Shown here piece by piece: positions 7,329 to 23,950 of a DNA stretch of 64,000 nt (its first letter is position 1; each line of letters begins with the position of its first letter). A program made the position numbers and the translations under genes. Source of the DNA: Kutzneria kofuensis (GTDB lineage Bacteria; Actinomycetota; Actinomycetes; Mycobacteriales; Pseudonocardiaceae); assembly GCF_014203355.1 (NCBI RefSeq), contig NZ_JACHIR010000001.1:7628038-7692037 (forward strand), read 5' to 3'. The notes beneath the pieces are model-generated. The model was not told the DNA's origin. It ran no database searches and was given only the letters and a program-made list of their open reading frames with translations.

Positions 7329-10300
7329 GACTGCTCCGTTTCCGTGTTGGTGTCCAGGACCTGGGCGACGAGCGCCCGCACGGTGGGCAGCTCGAACAGC
7401 GTCGCGGTGGGGACCGAGACGCCGAGGCGTTCCCTGACCAGCGCCAGCATGTGCAGCGCGATCAGCGAGTTGCCCCCGAGGTCGAAGAAGTTGTCCCGCG
7501 TCCCGACCGGTTCCACGCCGAGCACGGACGACCAGATGTCGGCCAGCGCGCGCTCGTTGTCGTCGCCGGGCGCCACAAACGGTTGCGGCAGCTCGGGTCG
7601 CGGGTATCGCTTGGTTGTCGTCTGTTGCCGGGGCAGGGTGTGGACGGCGCTCCTGACCGGCAACCGGTCGTTGAGACCGCCGGCGGCGACCACGAGCCGG
7701 CCGCCGTGCCCGACCACCCGGTCGAAGGCGTTGAGTGCCTCGGCGCGGGTCATCGCGTGCTTGGCCATGGTCGCGCCGATCCGGCCGTCCAGCCGGTCGA
7801 GCGTGCCGGGCCAGGTGTCCCAGGCCGCGCACGTCCAGTTCTCGTTGCGGGCCAAGGCGGTCAGCGCCGCGTTGGCCGCCGCGTACGCGCCGAGTGTCAC
7901 GCCGCCGAGCACGGACGAGGTGGACGAGAACAGCACGCACCAGTCGGGGCGGTGCGGCTCGGGCAGTGTGGCGATGATCGTCGCCAGCACCCGTGCGCCT
8001 TCGACCTTAGCACCGAAGTGCTGCGCGACAACGGATTCGCCGCTTTGTGCCAACGGGACGAGTTCGCTCGGGCCGGCCGACGCGGCGGCGTGCACCACGC
8101 CGTCGATCCGGCCCTCCTCGAACAGCGCCCGCATGGCGTCCACGTCCGTGACGTCGATCCGACGGACCTCCGCGTTCGGCACGTCGATCTCGCCGCCGCC
8201 GCGGCTGGTGAGGATGATCCTCTTCGCCCCGGCGTCCGCGAAGTGCTGCGCCAGTTGGCGTCCGACCGTGCCGAGACCGCCGGTGACGAGATAGGTGCCG
8301 CCCGGCTTGAGCGTGGCGGCGCTCGGCGTGACGGGCTCGTAGTCGGGGGAGTAGCGGCGGTCGGCTCGGTGCGCGACCAGCACGGCGTCGGTGGGGCGGG
8401 TCAGCTCGGCGGCAAGCGCTTGCGCCGCCTCGGTGACCGTGTAGGCGGGGTCGAGATCGACGTTGCGCGCCTCCAGGTTGAGGTATTCCTGGTTGGCGAC
8501 GACGGGAAGCGCCGCGATGGCCGCTTGGATCGGCGACACCGGCTCTCCGCCGACCGCCTGGCCGCCGCGCGTCACGACCAGCACGGTCAGGTCCTCGCCG
8601 GTACTGAGCGTCCGGGCCGTGCCGGTGACGGCGGTGACCTCGTCGACGGCGTCCAGAGCGGACAGATCGACGACGGTTCCGTAGAGGTCGCCGCAGCTCA
8701 GCTCGGCGTCGAAACCGGACTGGCACAGCAGTTCCGTCAACGCCTCGCCGACACCGCCGGCGTCCGGGACGATCACGAACTGTGCCGGCTCGGCGGCATC
8801 ACCGGCCTGCGCCGGCCGCCAGCGCTGTGCCAGCAACTCGACGTTGTCCCTGACGACGGGCTTCGGCGCGTCAATCCAGTACCGCTCGCGCTGGAACGGA
8901 TAGGTCGGCAGACCGACCCGGCCGAGCTCGCGATCGCCCTGGTAGCCGGCCCAGTCGATGGACACGCCGGCCAGCCACAGCCGGCCGGCGGCCTCGGCCA
9001 GCACCGACTCGCGGCGGTCGTCGGCGGCCGGCACGGTGGAGACGATCAGCGGCCAGCGGTCCGGCGCGCAGTCGCGGTGGCCGCGGACCATCGCGCCGAG
9101 CGACTGGCCGGGGCCGATCTCCACCAGCGCGAGGTCGCCCTGCGCCAGCACGGTGGCCACCGCGGTGTCGAACTGGACCGGGGCGCACATGTGCTCGGCC
9201 CAGTACTCCGGGGCGGGGGCTTCCGTGACCAACTGGCCGGTGACGTTGGAGACGTACGGGATGGTCGGCGCGTGCAGCGTGACGTTCGCCTTGATCCACT
9301 CGGTCAGCTCGTCCCGGATCGGGGCCAGCATGCGGGAGTGGAAGGCGTGCGTGGTGGCGAGCGGGCGGCAGGGGATCGAGTCCGCGGCCAACTTCTCCTT
9401 CAGCTCCGTGATCGATTCGCCGGATACGACCGTCAGCTCCGGGCCGTTGATCGCCGCGATGTCCACGCCGTCGAGCCGGTGCCGGAGCTCCTCGGCGGAG
9501 CGGGGGATGGCGGCCATCGCGCCGCCCGGCAGAGCGTTGATCAGCTTGGCCCGGTGGGCGACCAGCCGCAGGGCGTCTTCCAGCGACAACACGCCGGCCA
9601 GGCAGGCGGCGACGTACTCGCCGAGGCTGTATCCGACCAGCACGGACGGCTCCACGCCCCAGGACCGAACCAGCTGCGCCAGCGCGTATTCGACGGCGAA
9701 CAGGGCCGGGTGCAGGCAGTCCGTGGCGTCGGCGGTCGACGTGGTGGCGCGGCCCATGAGCTGCGCCAGCCCGGTGGAGGTGGCCTTGCGCGGGGTGAGC
9801 ATCTCCTGCAGCGGTTCGAGGCCGACGATCTCCATGCAGGCGTCGATGGCCATGGCGAAGACCGGCTCGGTCTCGTAGAGGTGCCGGGCCATGCCGGGGT
9901 ACTGCTCGCCCGCGCCGGCGAGCAGGAAGCCGACACCGCGGTCGGTCCGGCCGTCGTGGCGGGTCAGGAAGTCGCCGTCGCGCAGCTTGCCCGCGGCTTC
10001 TTGCGCGTCGCCGGCGACGACGATCCGGCGGTGCGGGAACACGGACCGGCCGTTCTGCAACGTGTTCGCCACATCGGCCAGGGAGTCCTCCGTCGCGGCA
10101 AGGTGATCCGCGAGCCTGGCGCCCATCTCGTCGGCGGCCTTGGCGTTTCGTGCCGACCAGACGAGGAGCTCCTGCCGCGGCGACGGATCCCGGACGACTG
10201 TCGGCGCTTCCTCGACGATCACGTGTGCGTTGGTGCCGCCGATGCCGAAGGCGCTGACGCCGGCCCGGCGCTTGCGCTCGCCGCGTGGCCAGGGCTGCGT

Positions 10301-11527
10301 TTCCGTGACGACTTCGAGGTTGGCGCTGCCGGTCGCGAGCTGCGGGTTCGGGGTCCGCAGGTTCAGTGTCGGCGGGATCTCGTCGCGGTGCAGGGAAAGC
10401 GCCGTCTTGATCAGTCCGGTCACGCCGGCGGCCCGGTCGAGGTGGCCGACGTTCGTCTTGATGGAGCCGATGCGCAGCCGCTCGCCGTGGAAGACCCGTT
10501 GCAGGGCAGCGATTTCCGACGCGTCGCCCAGGGCCGTGCCGGTGCCGTGCGCCTCGACGTAGTCGATGTCCGACGGCTCCAGGCCGGCCGCCGCCAGCGC
10601 CTCGGCGATCACCGCGGCCTGCCCCTCGACCCCTGGTGCCGTGAAGCCGACCTTGCGGCCGGCGTCGTTGTTGACGGCCCAGCCACGCAGCACCGCGTAC
10701 ACGCGGTCGCCGTCGGCGAGCGCGTCTTCCAGGCGCCGCAAGGAAACCACGCCGACACCGCCGCCGAGCGGGGCGCCGAGGCCGGCCGCGTCGAAGGCCC
10801 GGCACTCGCCATCCGGCGGTGCGATGCCGCCCTCCTGGTACAGGTAGCCGACCTGGTGTGGCACCGCCAGCGACACGCCGCCGGCCAGCGCGAGGTCGCA
10901 CTCGAAGTTGGCCAGGCTGCTCGCCGCCACACACACCGCCACCAGCGACGTCGAGCACGCGCTCTGGATCGCGAACGCCGGCCCGGACAGGCCGAGCAGG
11001 TGGGCGACGCGGGTGGCGAGCGTGTCCTTCTCGTTGGCCAGCGCCACCGCCATGTCGCCCATCTCGCGGGCGGCCCCGGCCGGCGCCAGGTTGTTGATCA
11101 GGTACGTGCTCCAGGCCGTGCCGGCGAAAACCCCGACCGCGCCGTCGAACCGCGCCGGGTCGCAGCCGGCGTCCTCCAGCGCGTGCCAGCAGTGCTCCAG
11201 CAGCAGGCGGTGCTGCGGGTCGAGGATCTGCGCCTCCTTCGGGTTGATGCCGAAGAAGCCGGCGTCGAACTCCTCGACGCCGTCGATCACCGCGCCCGCC
11301 TTCACGTAGGCGGGGTCGTCGATCAGCTCCGGGGACACGCCGTTGGCCAGCAGCTCCGCGTCGGTGAACCGGCGGATGCCGGACCGGCCGGCGCGGATGG
11401 TGGCCCACAGCTCGTCGACGTCGGCGGCGCCGGGGAAGCGGCCCGCCATGCCGACCAGGGCGATGTCGGTGCTCTGGATCTCGTCGCTCACTTCTGCCTC
11501 GCCGGTTTCGTCGATCTCCGCCGCCAT
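7319..11527 (-). CDS. Type I PKS, module 3: KS-AT-KR-ACP
   Basis: This 1,402-residue single-module PKS has KS at about 20-440 (Cys191 in SACSTS, His in EAHGTGT and NVGH), AT at about 535-850 (Ser634 in GYSLGEY, specificity motif HAFH, usually malonyl-type), KR at about 1065-1250 (TGGLGTVG cofactor loop, Tyr1215) and ACP at about 1320-1390 (Ser1354 in GGNSL). The KR lacks the LDD motif. Neither a coiled-coil docking helix at the N-terminus nor a thioesterase or reductase domain at the C-terminus is visible, so chain release is unexplained. The KS opening, GYSLGEY AT and GGNSL carrier resemble PKSs of NRPS-PKS hybrids more than classical macrolide modules. It starts 7 bases after the upstream PKS stop, with GAGGTGAGGA before the ATG. 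Confidence 0.93.
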   Translation of the reverse strand: MAAEIDETGEAEVSDEIQSTDIALVGMAGRFPGAADVDELWATIRAGRSGIRRFTDAELLANGVSPELIDDPAYVKAGAVIDGVEEFDAGFFGINPKEAQILDPQHRLLLEHCWHALEDAGCDPARFDGAVGVFAGTAWSTYLINNLAPAGAAREMGDMAVALANEKDTLATRVAHLLGLSGPAFAIQSACSTSLVAVCVAASSLANFECDLALAGGVSLAVPHQVGYLYQEGGIAPPDGECRAFDAAGLGAPLGGGVGVVSLRRLEDALADGDRVYAVLRGWAVNNDAGRKVGFTAPGVEGQAAVIAEALAAAGLEPSDIDYVEAHGTGTALGDASEIAALQRVFHGERLRIGSIKTNVGHLDRAAGVTGLIKTALSLHRDEIPPTLNLRTPNPQLATGSANLEVVTETQPWPRGERKRRAGVSAFGIGGTNAHVIVEEAPTVVRDPSPRQELLVWSARNAKAADEMGARLADHLAATEDSLADVANTLQNGRSVFPHRRIVVAGDAQEAAGKLRDGDFLTRHDGRTDRGVGFLLAGAGEQYPGMARHLYETEPVFAMAIDACMEIVGLEPLQEMLTPRKATSTGLAQLMGRATTSTADATDCLHPALFAVEYALAQLVRSWGVEPSVLVGYSLGEYVAACLAGVLSLEDALRLVAHRAKLINALPGGAMAAIPRSAEELRHRLDGVDIAAINGPELTVVSGESITELKEKLAADSIPCRPLATTHAFHSRMLAPIRDELTEWIKANVTLHAPTIPYVSNVTGQLVTEAPAPEYWAEHMCAPVQFDTAVATVLAQGDLALVEIGPGQSLGAMVRGHRDCAPDRWPLIVSTVPAADDRRESVLAEAAGRLWLAGVSIDWAGYQGDRELGRVGLPTYPFQRERYWIDAPKPVVRDNVELLAQRWRPAQAGDAAEPAQFVIVPDAGGVGEALTELLCQSGFDAELSCGDLYGTVVDLSALDAVDEVTAVTGTARTLSTGEDLTVLVVTRGGQAVGGEPVSPIQAAIAALPVVANQEYLNLEARNVDLDPAYTVTEAAQALAAELTRPTDAVLVAHRADRRYSPDYEPVTPSAATLKPGGTYLVTGGLGTVGRQLAQHFADAGAKRIILTSRGGGEIDVPNAEVRRIDVTDVDAMRALFEEGRIDGVVHAAASAGPSELVPLAQSGESVVAQHFGAKVEGARVLATIIATLPEPHRPDWCVLFSSTSSVLGGVTLGAYAAANAALTALARNENWTCAAWDTWPGTLDRLDGRIGATMAKHAMTRAEALNAFDRVVGHGGRLVVAAGGLNDRLPVRSAVHTLPRQQTTTKRYPRPELPQPFVAPGDDNERALADIWSSVLGVEPVGTRDNFFDLGGNSLIALHMLALVRERLGVSVPTATLFELPTVRALVAQVLDTNTETEQSWQ

Positions 11528-11534
11528 GTCTTCC

Positions 11535-15989
<4,455 letters not shown>

Positions 15990-16000
15990 AGCAATCCCTT

Positions 16001-19000
16001 TCACAGCTGTGTGTCGATGAAGGCGAAGATCTCCTCGTCGGAGGAGAGATCAAGGCCGGTCTCCGGGACGAGGGTCTGCAGCGTCTCCTGCAGCACAGCG
16101 GCCAACCGGTCGCGGCCGTCCTCGTCCAGTGTGGACAGTTCGATCCGGCCGAGCGCCTCGTGCAGCAGGTCCTCGGGCGACGGCTCGGCCGGCACCAGCT
16201 CGCCGGCCAGGTACTCGGCCAGCTTGGTCACCGTGGGGTGGTTGAACACCAGCGACGCCGGCAGCCGCAGGCCCGTCTCCGCGCCGAGCTTGTTGCGCAG
16301 CTCGACCGAGGTGAGCGAGTCGAGACCCTGTTCCCGGAGCGGCTTGTCCGGATCGACCGTGGCGGCGGAGCGGTGCCCGAGCGCCACGGCGACCTTGTCC
16401 CGGACCAGCCGGAAGATCGAGTCGGTGTCGAACCGCGTCGGCGCGGCCTCGACCGTGACGGTTCGGCGCGGCTTGAAGATGGTGCGCAGCACGGCCGGCA
16501 CGTCGTCGCCGTCGCGGCGCCAGCGCGCCGCCACGAGTTGGGCGTTCGGCTCGCGGATGGCCGCGTCGAAGATGTCCAGCCCCTGTTGCACGCTCAGCGG
16601 CGCCACCCAGGCGACCTTGTCCACGTGCGCGGTCATCGTGGTCGGCAGCGCCCACAGGCCCCAGGCGATCGACGTCGCCGGCAGGCCAAGGCTCTGTCGG
16701 TGCGCCGCAAGCGCGTCAAGGTAGCTGTTGGCAGCGGCGTAGTTGCCCTGGCCGGGGTTGCCGAGCACGCCGGCGACCGAGGAGAACAGCACGAACGCCT
16801 TGAGGTCCGGGATCAGTTCGTGCAGGAGCCAGGCCGCGTCGGCCTTGGGCTTGAGCACCGCGTCGAGCTTCTCGGGCGTCAGCTCCGTGACGGTCGCGTC
16901 GTCGAGGACACCGGCCGCGTGGATCACGGCGGTGATGCGCCGACCCTTGATCAGCTCGGACAGTTGGGCGCGGTCGGAGACGTCGCAGGCCACGACCTCG
17001 CCGGGCAGATCCGTTGTGCCGCCGCGCCGGGACACCAGCAGCAGGTCCGTGATGCCCTGGGAAGCCAGGTGCCGGGCGACCAGTGCGCCGAGGCCGCTCG
17101 TGCCGCCGGTGATCAGCACGGTTCCGTCGCCGAGGTCCTGAGTGGACTCGGAGTTGGCGTGCCGGACGATTCGTGGCACCAGGAACTTGCCGTCCCGGAC
17201 GGCGAACTGCGGCTCGTCGGTGGTCGGGACCTCGTCCTCCGCGCAGTCGGCCAGCACGAACCGGCCGGGGTGCTCCGACTGCGCCGAACGGACCAGCCCC
17301 CAGATCTTGGCGCCGTCCAGTGTGGACGGATCGGCGAGGAACACCAGCCGCTCGTCGGTGTCCTTCTCCACCCACTGCTGCACCTGGGCCAGCACGCCGG
17401 CGAGGTCGCTCGGCTGGGCAACGGTCAGCGACGCCGTGCCGGTTGGCTCGGCCTCGACCCAGTCGACCCGGTACAGCTCCGCCGTCGCGACGCCGCCCTT
17501 CGGGGCCGGCGCCAGGGTCAGCGACTCGACGCCGCCGATCTGCGTGCCGGATTCGTCATAGAGAGCAAGGGATCCGTTGCTCAGGCGAACACGGAGCTTG
17601 TCCGCGCCGCGGCCCGTGAACCACACGCCGGACCAGGCGAACGGCAGCTGCAACTCGTCGGCGTCGAGCACGAGGATGTGCAGGGCGGCGTCCAGCAGGG
17701 CAGGGTGCACGGTGAAGTCGCCGGCATCGGGGACTTCCACCTCGACGAGAAGATCGTCCCCGTCACGCCAGGCGCTCCGCAGGCCCTGGAACGCCGGCCC
17801 GTACTCGTATCCGCTGGCCGCCAGCCGGTCGTAGGCGTCGGTGAGGTCGATCGGCGTGCCGGTCGGCCAGGTGTGCAGCCGGCCGGCGACGCGGGGGCCG
17901 TCGGCGAGGAAGCCGGACGCGTGCTTGACCCAGTCGCCGTCGGTGCGGGAGTGGATGGCCAGCGACCGCCGGCCGTTCTCCTCGCCGCCGACCGTGACCT
18001 GGAGCTGGACGGCGCCGGTCGCGGGGAGGACGAGCGGGGCGTGCAGGGTCAGGTCCTCGATCTGGTCGCCGTCGGCGGCGGTCAGTGCGAGGTCGACGAA
18101 GGCAGTGCCGGGCAACAGGACCGTGCCGTTGACGGCGTGATCGACCACCCAGGGGGCGCTGTGCCGCGACACCTTGCCGGTCAGCAGCCGGCCGCCGGTG
18201 TCCGCGACCGGGACGGCCTCGGCGAGCAACGGGTGGCTGCCGCTTTCGGCGTTGTGCAGCCAGAATCGCTGCCGGTCGAAGGCGTACGTGGGGAGATCGA
18301 CGTGCTCGGTCACCGGTCCGACGATCTTCGGCCAGTCCACCGGCGCGCCCAGCGTGTACGCGGTGGCGGCGGCGATCAGGAACTGGTGCTGGCCACCCTC
18401 GTTGCGGCGCAACGTGCCCACGGCCGTGCCGTCCACGCCCTCGTCGGCGAGGATCTCCCGGACGGCGCCTGCCAGGATCGGATGCGGGCTGACCTCGATG
18501 AACAGCGGCCGCCGGTGGTCGCGGAAGGCCCGCACCGCGGTGTCGAAGCCGACCGGGTCGGCCAGGTTGCGGTACCAGTAGTCGGGGGTCATCGCCGTGC
18601 CGGGGATGAACTCGCCGTAGCAGGTGGAGCAGATCTTGGTAGTCGCCTCGGCCGGTTGGAGGCTGCCGATCTGCCGCAGCAGCTCGTCGCGGACGGCCTC
18701 GACGTGCGGGGTGTGCGCCGCGTAGGCGACGGGTGTGCGGCGAAGCTGCACGTCATCGCCCTGGGCGGCGACGAATTCGTCGATCGCGTCGAGGTCGCCG
18801 GCGATCACCGTGGCGGACGGGCCGTTGTCCACGGCCACCCACAGCTGGCCCGGCCAGGGAGCGATCCGCTCGCGAACCTCGTTCGCCGGCAGCCCGACCG
18901 CCAGCACGCCGCCCGTGCCGTCGAGCGCCCCGACGATCTGGCCGCGCAGGGCGCTGATCTTGGCGGAATCGGTCAGCGTCAGCGCCCCGGCCACGGCCGC

Positions 19001-22000
19001 CGCGGCGATCTCACCCTGGGAGTGCCCGACGACCGCCGCCGGCTCGACGCCGATCGACCGCCACAGCTTCGCCAGGGCCACCATCAGCGCGAACAACACG
19101 GGCTGCACGACATCGGTGCCTTCCAGCGAAGGCGTTCCCTCCGTCAGGACGTCGATCACCGACCATCCCGTGTGTGGTTCGAGCGCCTCAGCGCAGCGCT
19201 TGAGCTCCTGCGCGAACGTCTCGTTCGCACGCAGCAACTCCACCGCCATGCCCACCCACTGCGCCCCCTGACCAGGGAAGACGAACACCGGCGTGACCTC
19301 GCCGGTCGCCTCCCCGGTGACCAGCGCCGGATGCGGCTCGCCGTCGGCCAATGCCCGGAGCGCCTCCCGCAGCTCGTCACGGGAGGACGCCAGCACCACG
19401 GCTCGATGGGCGAAGGAGGGCTTGCGCGCCAGCACCTTGGCCGCTGCCTGGAGGTCGCCGGTCTCGGCGAAGGCGGCCAGCCTTGAGCCCTGCGTGCGGA
19501 GCGACTTCTCGCTCCGTGCGGAGATCACCCAGAGCAGGGGACCGTCGACCGATGCGGGCCGGGCCGGCTCAACTCCCTCCACGATGACGTGCGCGTTCGT
19601 GCCGGAGATGCCGAAGCTCGACACCGCTGCCCGCCGCGGGCCAGCGGGCCACTGCTGGGCCTCGGTCAGCACCCGGCCGTTCCCCGACTCCCACTCCACT
19701 TTGGACGTCGGCCGGTCGACGTGCAGGGTCCGCGGCAACACGCCGTGCCGCATCGCCAGCACCATCTTGATCACGCCGGCGACACCGGCGGCGGCCTGGG
19801 CGTGGCCGATGTTGGACTTCACCGAGCCGAGCCAGACCGGGCGGTCGGCGGGGCGGTTCTGGCCGTAGGTGGCGAGAATGGCGTGCGCCTCGATGGGGTC
19901 GCCGAGAGCGGTGCCGGTGCCGTGCGCCTCGACCACGTCAACGTCCGCAGTGGACAGACCGGCGTCGGCCAGCGCCTTGCGGATCACCTGCTGCTGCGCA
20001 AGGCCGTTCGGCGCGGTCAGGCCGTTGCTGGCACCGTCCTGATTGACGGCGATTCCCCGGATGACGGCCAGCACCTGGTGGCCGTTGCGCTCGGCGTCGG
20101 ACAGGCGTTCCAGCAGGAGGACGCCGGCGCCCTCCGAGAACGAAGTGCCGTCGGCGTCCTCGGAGAATGCCTTGGCCCGGCCGTCGACGGACAGGCCGTT
20201 CTGGCGGGTGAACTCGACGAGGTTGCCGGGGTTGGCCATCAGCGTCGCGCCGCCGGCCAGCGCCAGCGAGCATTCCCCGCGCCGCAACGACTCCACGGCC
20301 AGCTGGATCGCCACCAGCGACGACGAGCAGGCGGTGTCGATCGTCAGCGCGGGGCCGTTGAGGCCGAAGGTGTACGCGATGCGGCCGGAGGCGACGCTCA
20401 GGGCGGTGCCAGTCATGAGGTGGCCGTCGACGACGCCGGTCGGCTGGTGCAGGCGCGGGCCGTAGTCCATGGCCATCGCGCCGACGAACACGCCGGTGGA
20501 CGAGCCGCGCAGGTCGGCGGGGTCGATGCCGGCGCGTTCCAACGCCTCCCACGAGACTTCCAGCATCAGCCGCTGCTGCGGCTCCATGGCCAGCGCCTCG
20601 CGCGGGCTGAGCCCGAAGAAGGCGGCGTCGAATGTGTCGGCGTCGTGCAGGAATCCGCCGTTGCGCGTCACGCACGCGCCGTCGAACAACGCGTCCAGGT
20701 CCCAGCCGCGGTTCGACGGCAGCGGCGTGACGGCATCTTCGCCGGATGCGATGAGCCGCCAGAACTCCTCCGGCGAGTTGGCCCCGCCGGGGTAGCGGCA
20801 GCCCATCGCGATCACGGCAATCGGGTCCGACCCCGGCGCTTGTGCCGGCACCGACACCTGCTGGTGCGCCGGGTTGCCGGGCTCGCCGGCCACCTGCCGC
20901 CGCGCGACAGTGGCCGGTTCGCCCGCCATCCCTTCCGGCTCGCCGGCCGCGCGCAGCGCCTCGACCACCCGCTGAGGGTTCGGATAGTCGTAGAGCAGCG
21001 AGGTCGGCAGCTTCCGCCCAGTCTGTGCCGAGAGCTGGGCGCGGAGGCGCATCAGCGAGTTCGAGTCGAACCCGAGTTCCTTGAACGGACGTGTCACGTC
21101 GATCCCCGACGCGTCCTTGTGTCCCAAAACGTTCGCGACCGCGGCGAGGACCGTCTCCCGCAGATCACCCGTCGGCGCAACCGTTTGCGCCGCGGCGACT
21201 TCGCCGTACCAGTGGCGTTCCCGCTGGAACCGGTACGTCGGCAGGTCGACCTTGCGGCCCTTGATCGCCCAGTCCACCGGCGCGCCGCCGACGTACGCCT
21301 CGGCCAGCGCCCGGCGGATCCGCTCGGTGCCGCCCTCGTCGCGACGGAGCGTGCCGATCACCGCGACCTCGTGGCCGGCCTCGTCCGCCGTCTCGTCGAT
21401 GCTGTTGAGCAGCAACGGGTGCGGGCTGCACTCGATGAACCGGCCGACGCCGTCGGCGAGGGCCCGCCGCGTCGCGTCGATGAACCGGACCGGCTGTCGC
21501 AGGTTGGCGAACCAGTACTCGGCGTCGAGTTCCCTGGTGTCCAGGGGTTCACCGGTGACCGTGGAGATGAACGTGACGTCGGTCGCTTGTGGACGGACCG
21601 CCGCGAACAGCGGCAGCAACTCGTCCCTGAGCACGTCAACCGCGGGGGAGTGGGACGCGTACGCCGCCGGCACGATCTTCGTCCGGACGTCGACCAGCTT
21701 CTCCTGCACCCCGGCCAACTCGTCCGCCGGACCGGCCAGGACAACCGACCTCGGGCCGTTCACGGCGGCGATCGTCACCCCCGGCGGCAGCACCTTGCCC
21801 ACCACCGACGCCGACGCGCCCACCGACATCATGCCGCCGCCGGTCAACCTCCCCGCGATCCTGCTCCGCAGCGCGATCACCCGCGCCCCGTCTTCCAGCG
21901 ACAACGCCCCGATCGCCGTTGCCGCGGCGACTTCGCCCTGCGAGTGCCCGAGCACCACATCCGGGGTGACTCCGTTGGCGCGCCACACCGCCGCCAGCGA

Positions 22001-23677
22001 CACCATCACCGCCCACAGCGCCGGCTGCACCACATCCACCCGGCTCAGATCACCCGCGTTACGAAGCACCTCCAGCACGTCGAAGTCGACGAACGGCTCC
22101 AACGCCGCCGCGCACTCCTCCAGCCGGCTCGTGAACACCGGCGACTCGTCGAGCAACGCCTGCGCCATCTCCACCCATTGCCCGCCCTGCCCGGGGAAGA
22201 CAAAGGCGGTCGAACCCGGCGAAACCTTGCCCACCACGACGTCTTCCGACTCCAGCGTCGTCAGCTCGCCGAAAACCACCGCTCGGTGCTCGAACTGGGT
22301 CCGGGTGTGCAGGAGCGAGTACGCGACATTGCCGTCCACAATGGACGAAAGCGCTTGCGCTTGGGCGCGAAGGGCCTGCGGGGAGCGCGCGGTGATGATG
22401 ATGGGGCCGTCCACCTCGGCGACCGGGTGCTCTTCGCGAGGCCCCTCCGCCACCACCAAGTGGCAGTTGGTCCCGCCCACGCCGAACGAGCTCACACCCG
22501 CGACCCGCCGACCCTGCGGCCACGCCTGCTTCTCCCGCACCACATCCAGGTTCAGCTCGCCGAACGGAATGTCCGGGTTCGGCGTCTCGAAGTTCAGGCT
22601 GGCCGGCAGGACACCGTTGCGCACGGAGAGGATCACCTTGAGCAGCCCGGCAATCCCGGCCGCGCCCTCCAGGTGCCCGATGTTGGTCTTCACGGAGCCG
22701 ACCAGCAGCTTCCGATCCGCCAACAACACAGCGCCGAGGGCACGGGCCTCGATGGGGTCGCCGACGCGGGTGCCGGTGCCGTGCAACTCCACGTATCCGA
22801 CCTCGGCCGGCGTAACGCCGGCTTGAGCGTGGGCGAGGCGGATGACCTCCTGCTGGGCCTCCCCATGGGGCACGGTCAGCCCGTCGCCGCCGCCGTCGTT
22901 GTTGACGGCGCCGCCGAGGATGACGGCGTGGATCCGGTCGCCGTCGGCGACCGCATTGGGCAGCGGCTTGAGGACGATGACGGCCCCGCCCTCGCCACGG
23001 ACATAGCCGTTGGCGCGGGCATCGAAGGTGTGGCAGCGGCCATCGGGGGACAGGGCCCCGAACTCGGCGACGGTGTCGGTGCCCTCGGGCAGCAGGTTCA
23101 GGTTGACGCCGCCGGCCAGGGCCAGCGAGCACGAACCGCGGCGCAGCTGCTCGCACGCGACCTGCACGGCGACGAGCGAAGACGACTGGCCGCTGTCCAC
23201 CGCGAGGCTGGGGCCGGTCAGCCCGAGCAGGTACGAGACGCGGTTGGCGATGAGGCTGCGGTGGGTGCCGGTGAGGGAATGGGGGCCGGCCCCCACCTGG
23301 GAGTGCAGGAGCGCGTAGTCGCCGTTGATGGCTCCGATCACGACGCCGGCGGCTTCGCCGCGCAGCGAATCGGGCGCGATCCGGGCGTTCTCCAACGCCT
23401 CCCACGACAGTTCCAGCACGAGCCGCTGCTGCGGATCCATTGCCGCCGCCTCGTTCGGCGAAATGCCGAAGAAAGCGGCGTCGAAACGGTCCACGTCGGC
23501 GATGAAACCGCCACGGCGGAACTCCGTCACGCCGGGCCAGCGGCCGTCCGGCGGCTCGGTGATCGCATCCGTGCCGGCGTCGAGCAGCCGCCAGAACTGC
23601 TCCGGGTCGGCCGCGCCCGGCAGCCGGCACGCGATTCCGACCACGGCGATCGGCTCGTTCGCAGCCATGCCAGTCAT
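16001..23677 (-). CDS. Type I PKS, loading + module 1: KSQ-AT-ACP-KS-AT-DH-KR-ACP
   Basis: This 2,558-residue protein starts the chain. The first KS has Gln164 instead of Cys (VDSGQSSS), the KSQ signature of a decarboxylating loading module. AT1 has Ser579 and motif YASH, implying methylmalonyl and thus a propionyl starter. ACP1 carries Ser872. Module 1 has KS Cys1117, AT Ser1553 with unusual motif YAAH, an intact DH (His1847 in [11 protein letters not shown], Asp1996), an LDD-containing B-type KR (Tyr2313) and ACP Ser2454, so an alpha,beta-unsaturated diketide is expected. The C-terminal 70 residues look like a docking tail. The ATG at 23677 has GGTGAG upstream and opens directly on the KS; the longer reading adds 33 arginine-rich residues. 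It is the first gene of the operon. Confidence 0.94.
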   Translation of the reverse strand: MTGMAANEPIAVVGIACRLPGAADPEQFWRLLDAGTDAITEPPDGRWPGVTEFRRGGFIADVDRFDAAFFGISPNEAAAMDPQQRLVLELSWEALENARIAPDSLRGEAAGVVIGAINGDYALLHSQVGAGPHSLTGTHRSLIANRVSYLLGLTGPSLAVDSGQSSSLVAVQVACEQLRRGSCSLALAGGVNLNLLPEGTDTVAEFGALSPDGRCHTFDARANGYVRGEGGAVIVLKPLPNAVADGDRIHAVILGGAVNNDGGGDGLTVPHGEAQQEVIRLAHAQAGVTPAEVGYVELHGTGTRVGDPIEARALGAVLLADRKLLVGSVKTNIGHLEGAAGIAGLLKVILSVRNGVLPASLNFETPNPDIPFGELNLDVVREKQAWPQGRRVAGVSSFGVGGTNCHLVVAEGPREEHPVAEVDGPIIITARSPQALRAQAQALSSIVDGNVAYSLLHTRTQFEHRAVVFGELTTLESEDVVVGKVSPGSTAFVFPGQGGQWVEMAQALLDESPVFTSRLEECAAALEPFVDFDVLEVLRNAGDLSRVDVVQPALWAVMVSLAAVWRANGVTPDVVLGHSQGEVAAATAIGALSLEDGARVIALRSRIAGRLTGGGMMSVGASASVVGKVLPPGVTIAAVNGPRSVVLAGPADELAGVQEKLVDVRTKIVPAAYASHSPAVDVLRDELLPLFAAVRPQATDVTFISTVTGEPLDTRELDAEYWFANLRQPVRFIDATRRALADGVGRFIECSPHPLLLNSIDETADEAGHEVAVIGTLRRDEGGTERIRRALAEAYVGGAPVDWAIKGRKVDLPTYRFQRERHWYGEVAAAQTVAPTGDLRETVLAAVANVLGHKDASGIDVTRPFKELGFDSNSLMRLRAQLSAQTGRKLPTSLLYDYPNPQRVVEALRAAGEPEGMAGEPATVARRQVAGEPGNPAHQQVSVPAQAPGSDPIAVIAMGCRYPGGANSPEEFWRLIASGEDAVTPLPSNRGWDLDALFDGACVTRNGGFLHDADTFDAAFFGLSPREALAMEPQQRLMLEVSWEALERAGIDPADLRGSSTGVFVGAMAMDYGPRLHQPTGVVDGHLMTGTALSVASGRIAYTFGLNGPALTIDTACSSSLVAIQLAVESLRRGECSLALAGGATLMANPGNLVEFTRQNGLSVDGRAKAFSEDADGTSFSEGAGVLLLERLSDAERNGHQVLAVIRGIAVNQDGASNGLTAPNGLAQQQVIRKALADAGLSTADVDVVEAHGTGTALGDPIEAHAILATYGQNRPADRPVWLGSVKSNIGHAQAAAGVAGVIKMVLAMRHGVLPRTLHVDRPTSKVEWESGNGRVLTEAQQWPAGPRRAAVSSFGISGTNAHVIVEGVEPARPASVDGPLLWVISARSEKSLRTQGSRLAAFAETGDLQAAAKVLARKPSFAHRAVVLASSRDELREALRALADGEPHPALVTGEATGEVTPVFVFPGQGAQWVGMAVELLRANETFAQELKRCAEALEPHTGWSVIDVLTEGTPSLEGTDVVQPVLFALMVALAKLWRSIGVEPAAVVGHSQGEIAAAAVAGALTLTDSAKISALRGQIVGALDGTGGVLAVGLPANEVRERIAPWPGQLWVAVDNGPSATVIAGDLDAIDEFVAAQGDDVQLRRTPVAYAAHTPHVEAVRDELLRQIGSLQPAEATTKICSTCYGEFIPGTAMTPDYWYRNLADPVGFDTAVRAFRDHRRPLFIEVSPHPILAGAVREILADEGVDGTAVGTLRRNEGGQHQFLIAAATAYTLGAPVDWPKIVGPVTEHVDLPTYAFDRQRFWLHNAESGSHPLLAEAVPVADTGGRLLTGKVSRHSAPWVVDHAVNGTVLLPGTAFVDLALTAADGDQIEDLTLHAPLVLPATGAVQLQVTVGGEENGRRSLAIHSRTDGDWVKHASGFLADGPRVAGRLHTWPTGTPIDLTDAYDRLAASGYEYGPAFQGLRSAWRDGDDLLVEVEVPDAGDFTVHPALLDAALHILVLDADELQLPFAWSGVWFTGRGADKLRVRLSNGSLALYDESGTQIGGVESLTLAPAPKGGVATAELYRVDWVEAEPTGTASLTVAQPSDLAGVLAQVQQWVEKDTDERLVFLADPSTLDGAKIWGLVRSAQSEHPGRFVLADCAEDEVPTTDEPQFAVRDGKFLVPRIVRHANSESTQDLGDGTVLITGGTSGLGALVARHLASQGITDLLLVSRRGGTTDLPGEVVACDVSDRAQLSELIKGRRITAVIHAAGVLDDATVTELTPEKLDAVLKPKADAAWLLHELIPDLKAFVLFSSVAGVLGNPGQGNYAAANSYLDALAAHRQSLGLPATSIAWGLWALPTTMTAHVDKVAWVAPLSVQQGLDIFDAAIREPNAQLVAARWRRDGDDVPAVLRTIFKPRRTVTVEAAPTRFDTDSIFRLVRDKVAVALGHRSAATVDPDKPLREQGLDSLTSVELRNKLGAETGLRLPASLVFNHPTVTKLAEYLAGELVPAEPSPEDLLHEALGRIELSTLDEDGRDRLAAVLQETLQTLVPETGLDLSSDEEIFAFIDTQL

Positions 23678-23864
23678 TCGCTCACCGCCGTCACGAGGGG
23701 GGAAATTCGCTGCCGATCGTGCGGTGCGCGGAATGCGGCGGGCAAGGCGGTCGCGGCGGCAGGAAAAGGCCGGCAACTAGTGGACAGCGAGTGCTCACGC
23801 GCGAAATAGCGGACACCGTGCCGTCACGTCAACACTGCGCTTCCCCCACCCTGCCCCGGCGAAT

Positions 23865-23907
23865 ATGGGTACCGCCTACCCATGTGGGTACGGGCCCCCA
23901 CTTGACA
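23865..23907. promoter_or_regulatory. Operator-like alternating half-sites and -35 box in the PKS/decarboxylase divergent region
   Basis: Three half-sites alternate: TGGGTA (23866-23871), TACCCA (23877-23882) and TGGGTA (23885-23890). They give two overlapping palindromes, ATGGGTA-N5-TACCCAT and TACCCATGTGGGTA. A perfect TTGACA lies at 23902-23907, but the expected -10 position 17 bases on is poor. The site is 44-86 bases before the decarboxylase start and about 200 bases from the PKS start, so it could control both directions. It may bind the SARP encoded next door or another repressor; this is inference. The rest of the 273-base gap shows nothing clear. Confidence 0.5.
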
Positions 23908-23950
23908 GAGTTCGACCGGAAGTTGAGTCGGCAAGCGATCGAGGGGTGCC

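Noticed and set aside
16002-16004. GTG at 16004 as the start of the second PKS
   Set aside because: It overlaps the previous stop as GTGA, but the ATG at 15989 has AAAGGGA at proper spacing and begins exactly at the docking-helix motif.
19589-23809. 1,406-codon plus-strand open frame opposite the first PKS gene
   Set aside because: Antisense to the KSQ and module 1 domains; no start signal or domain of its own.
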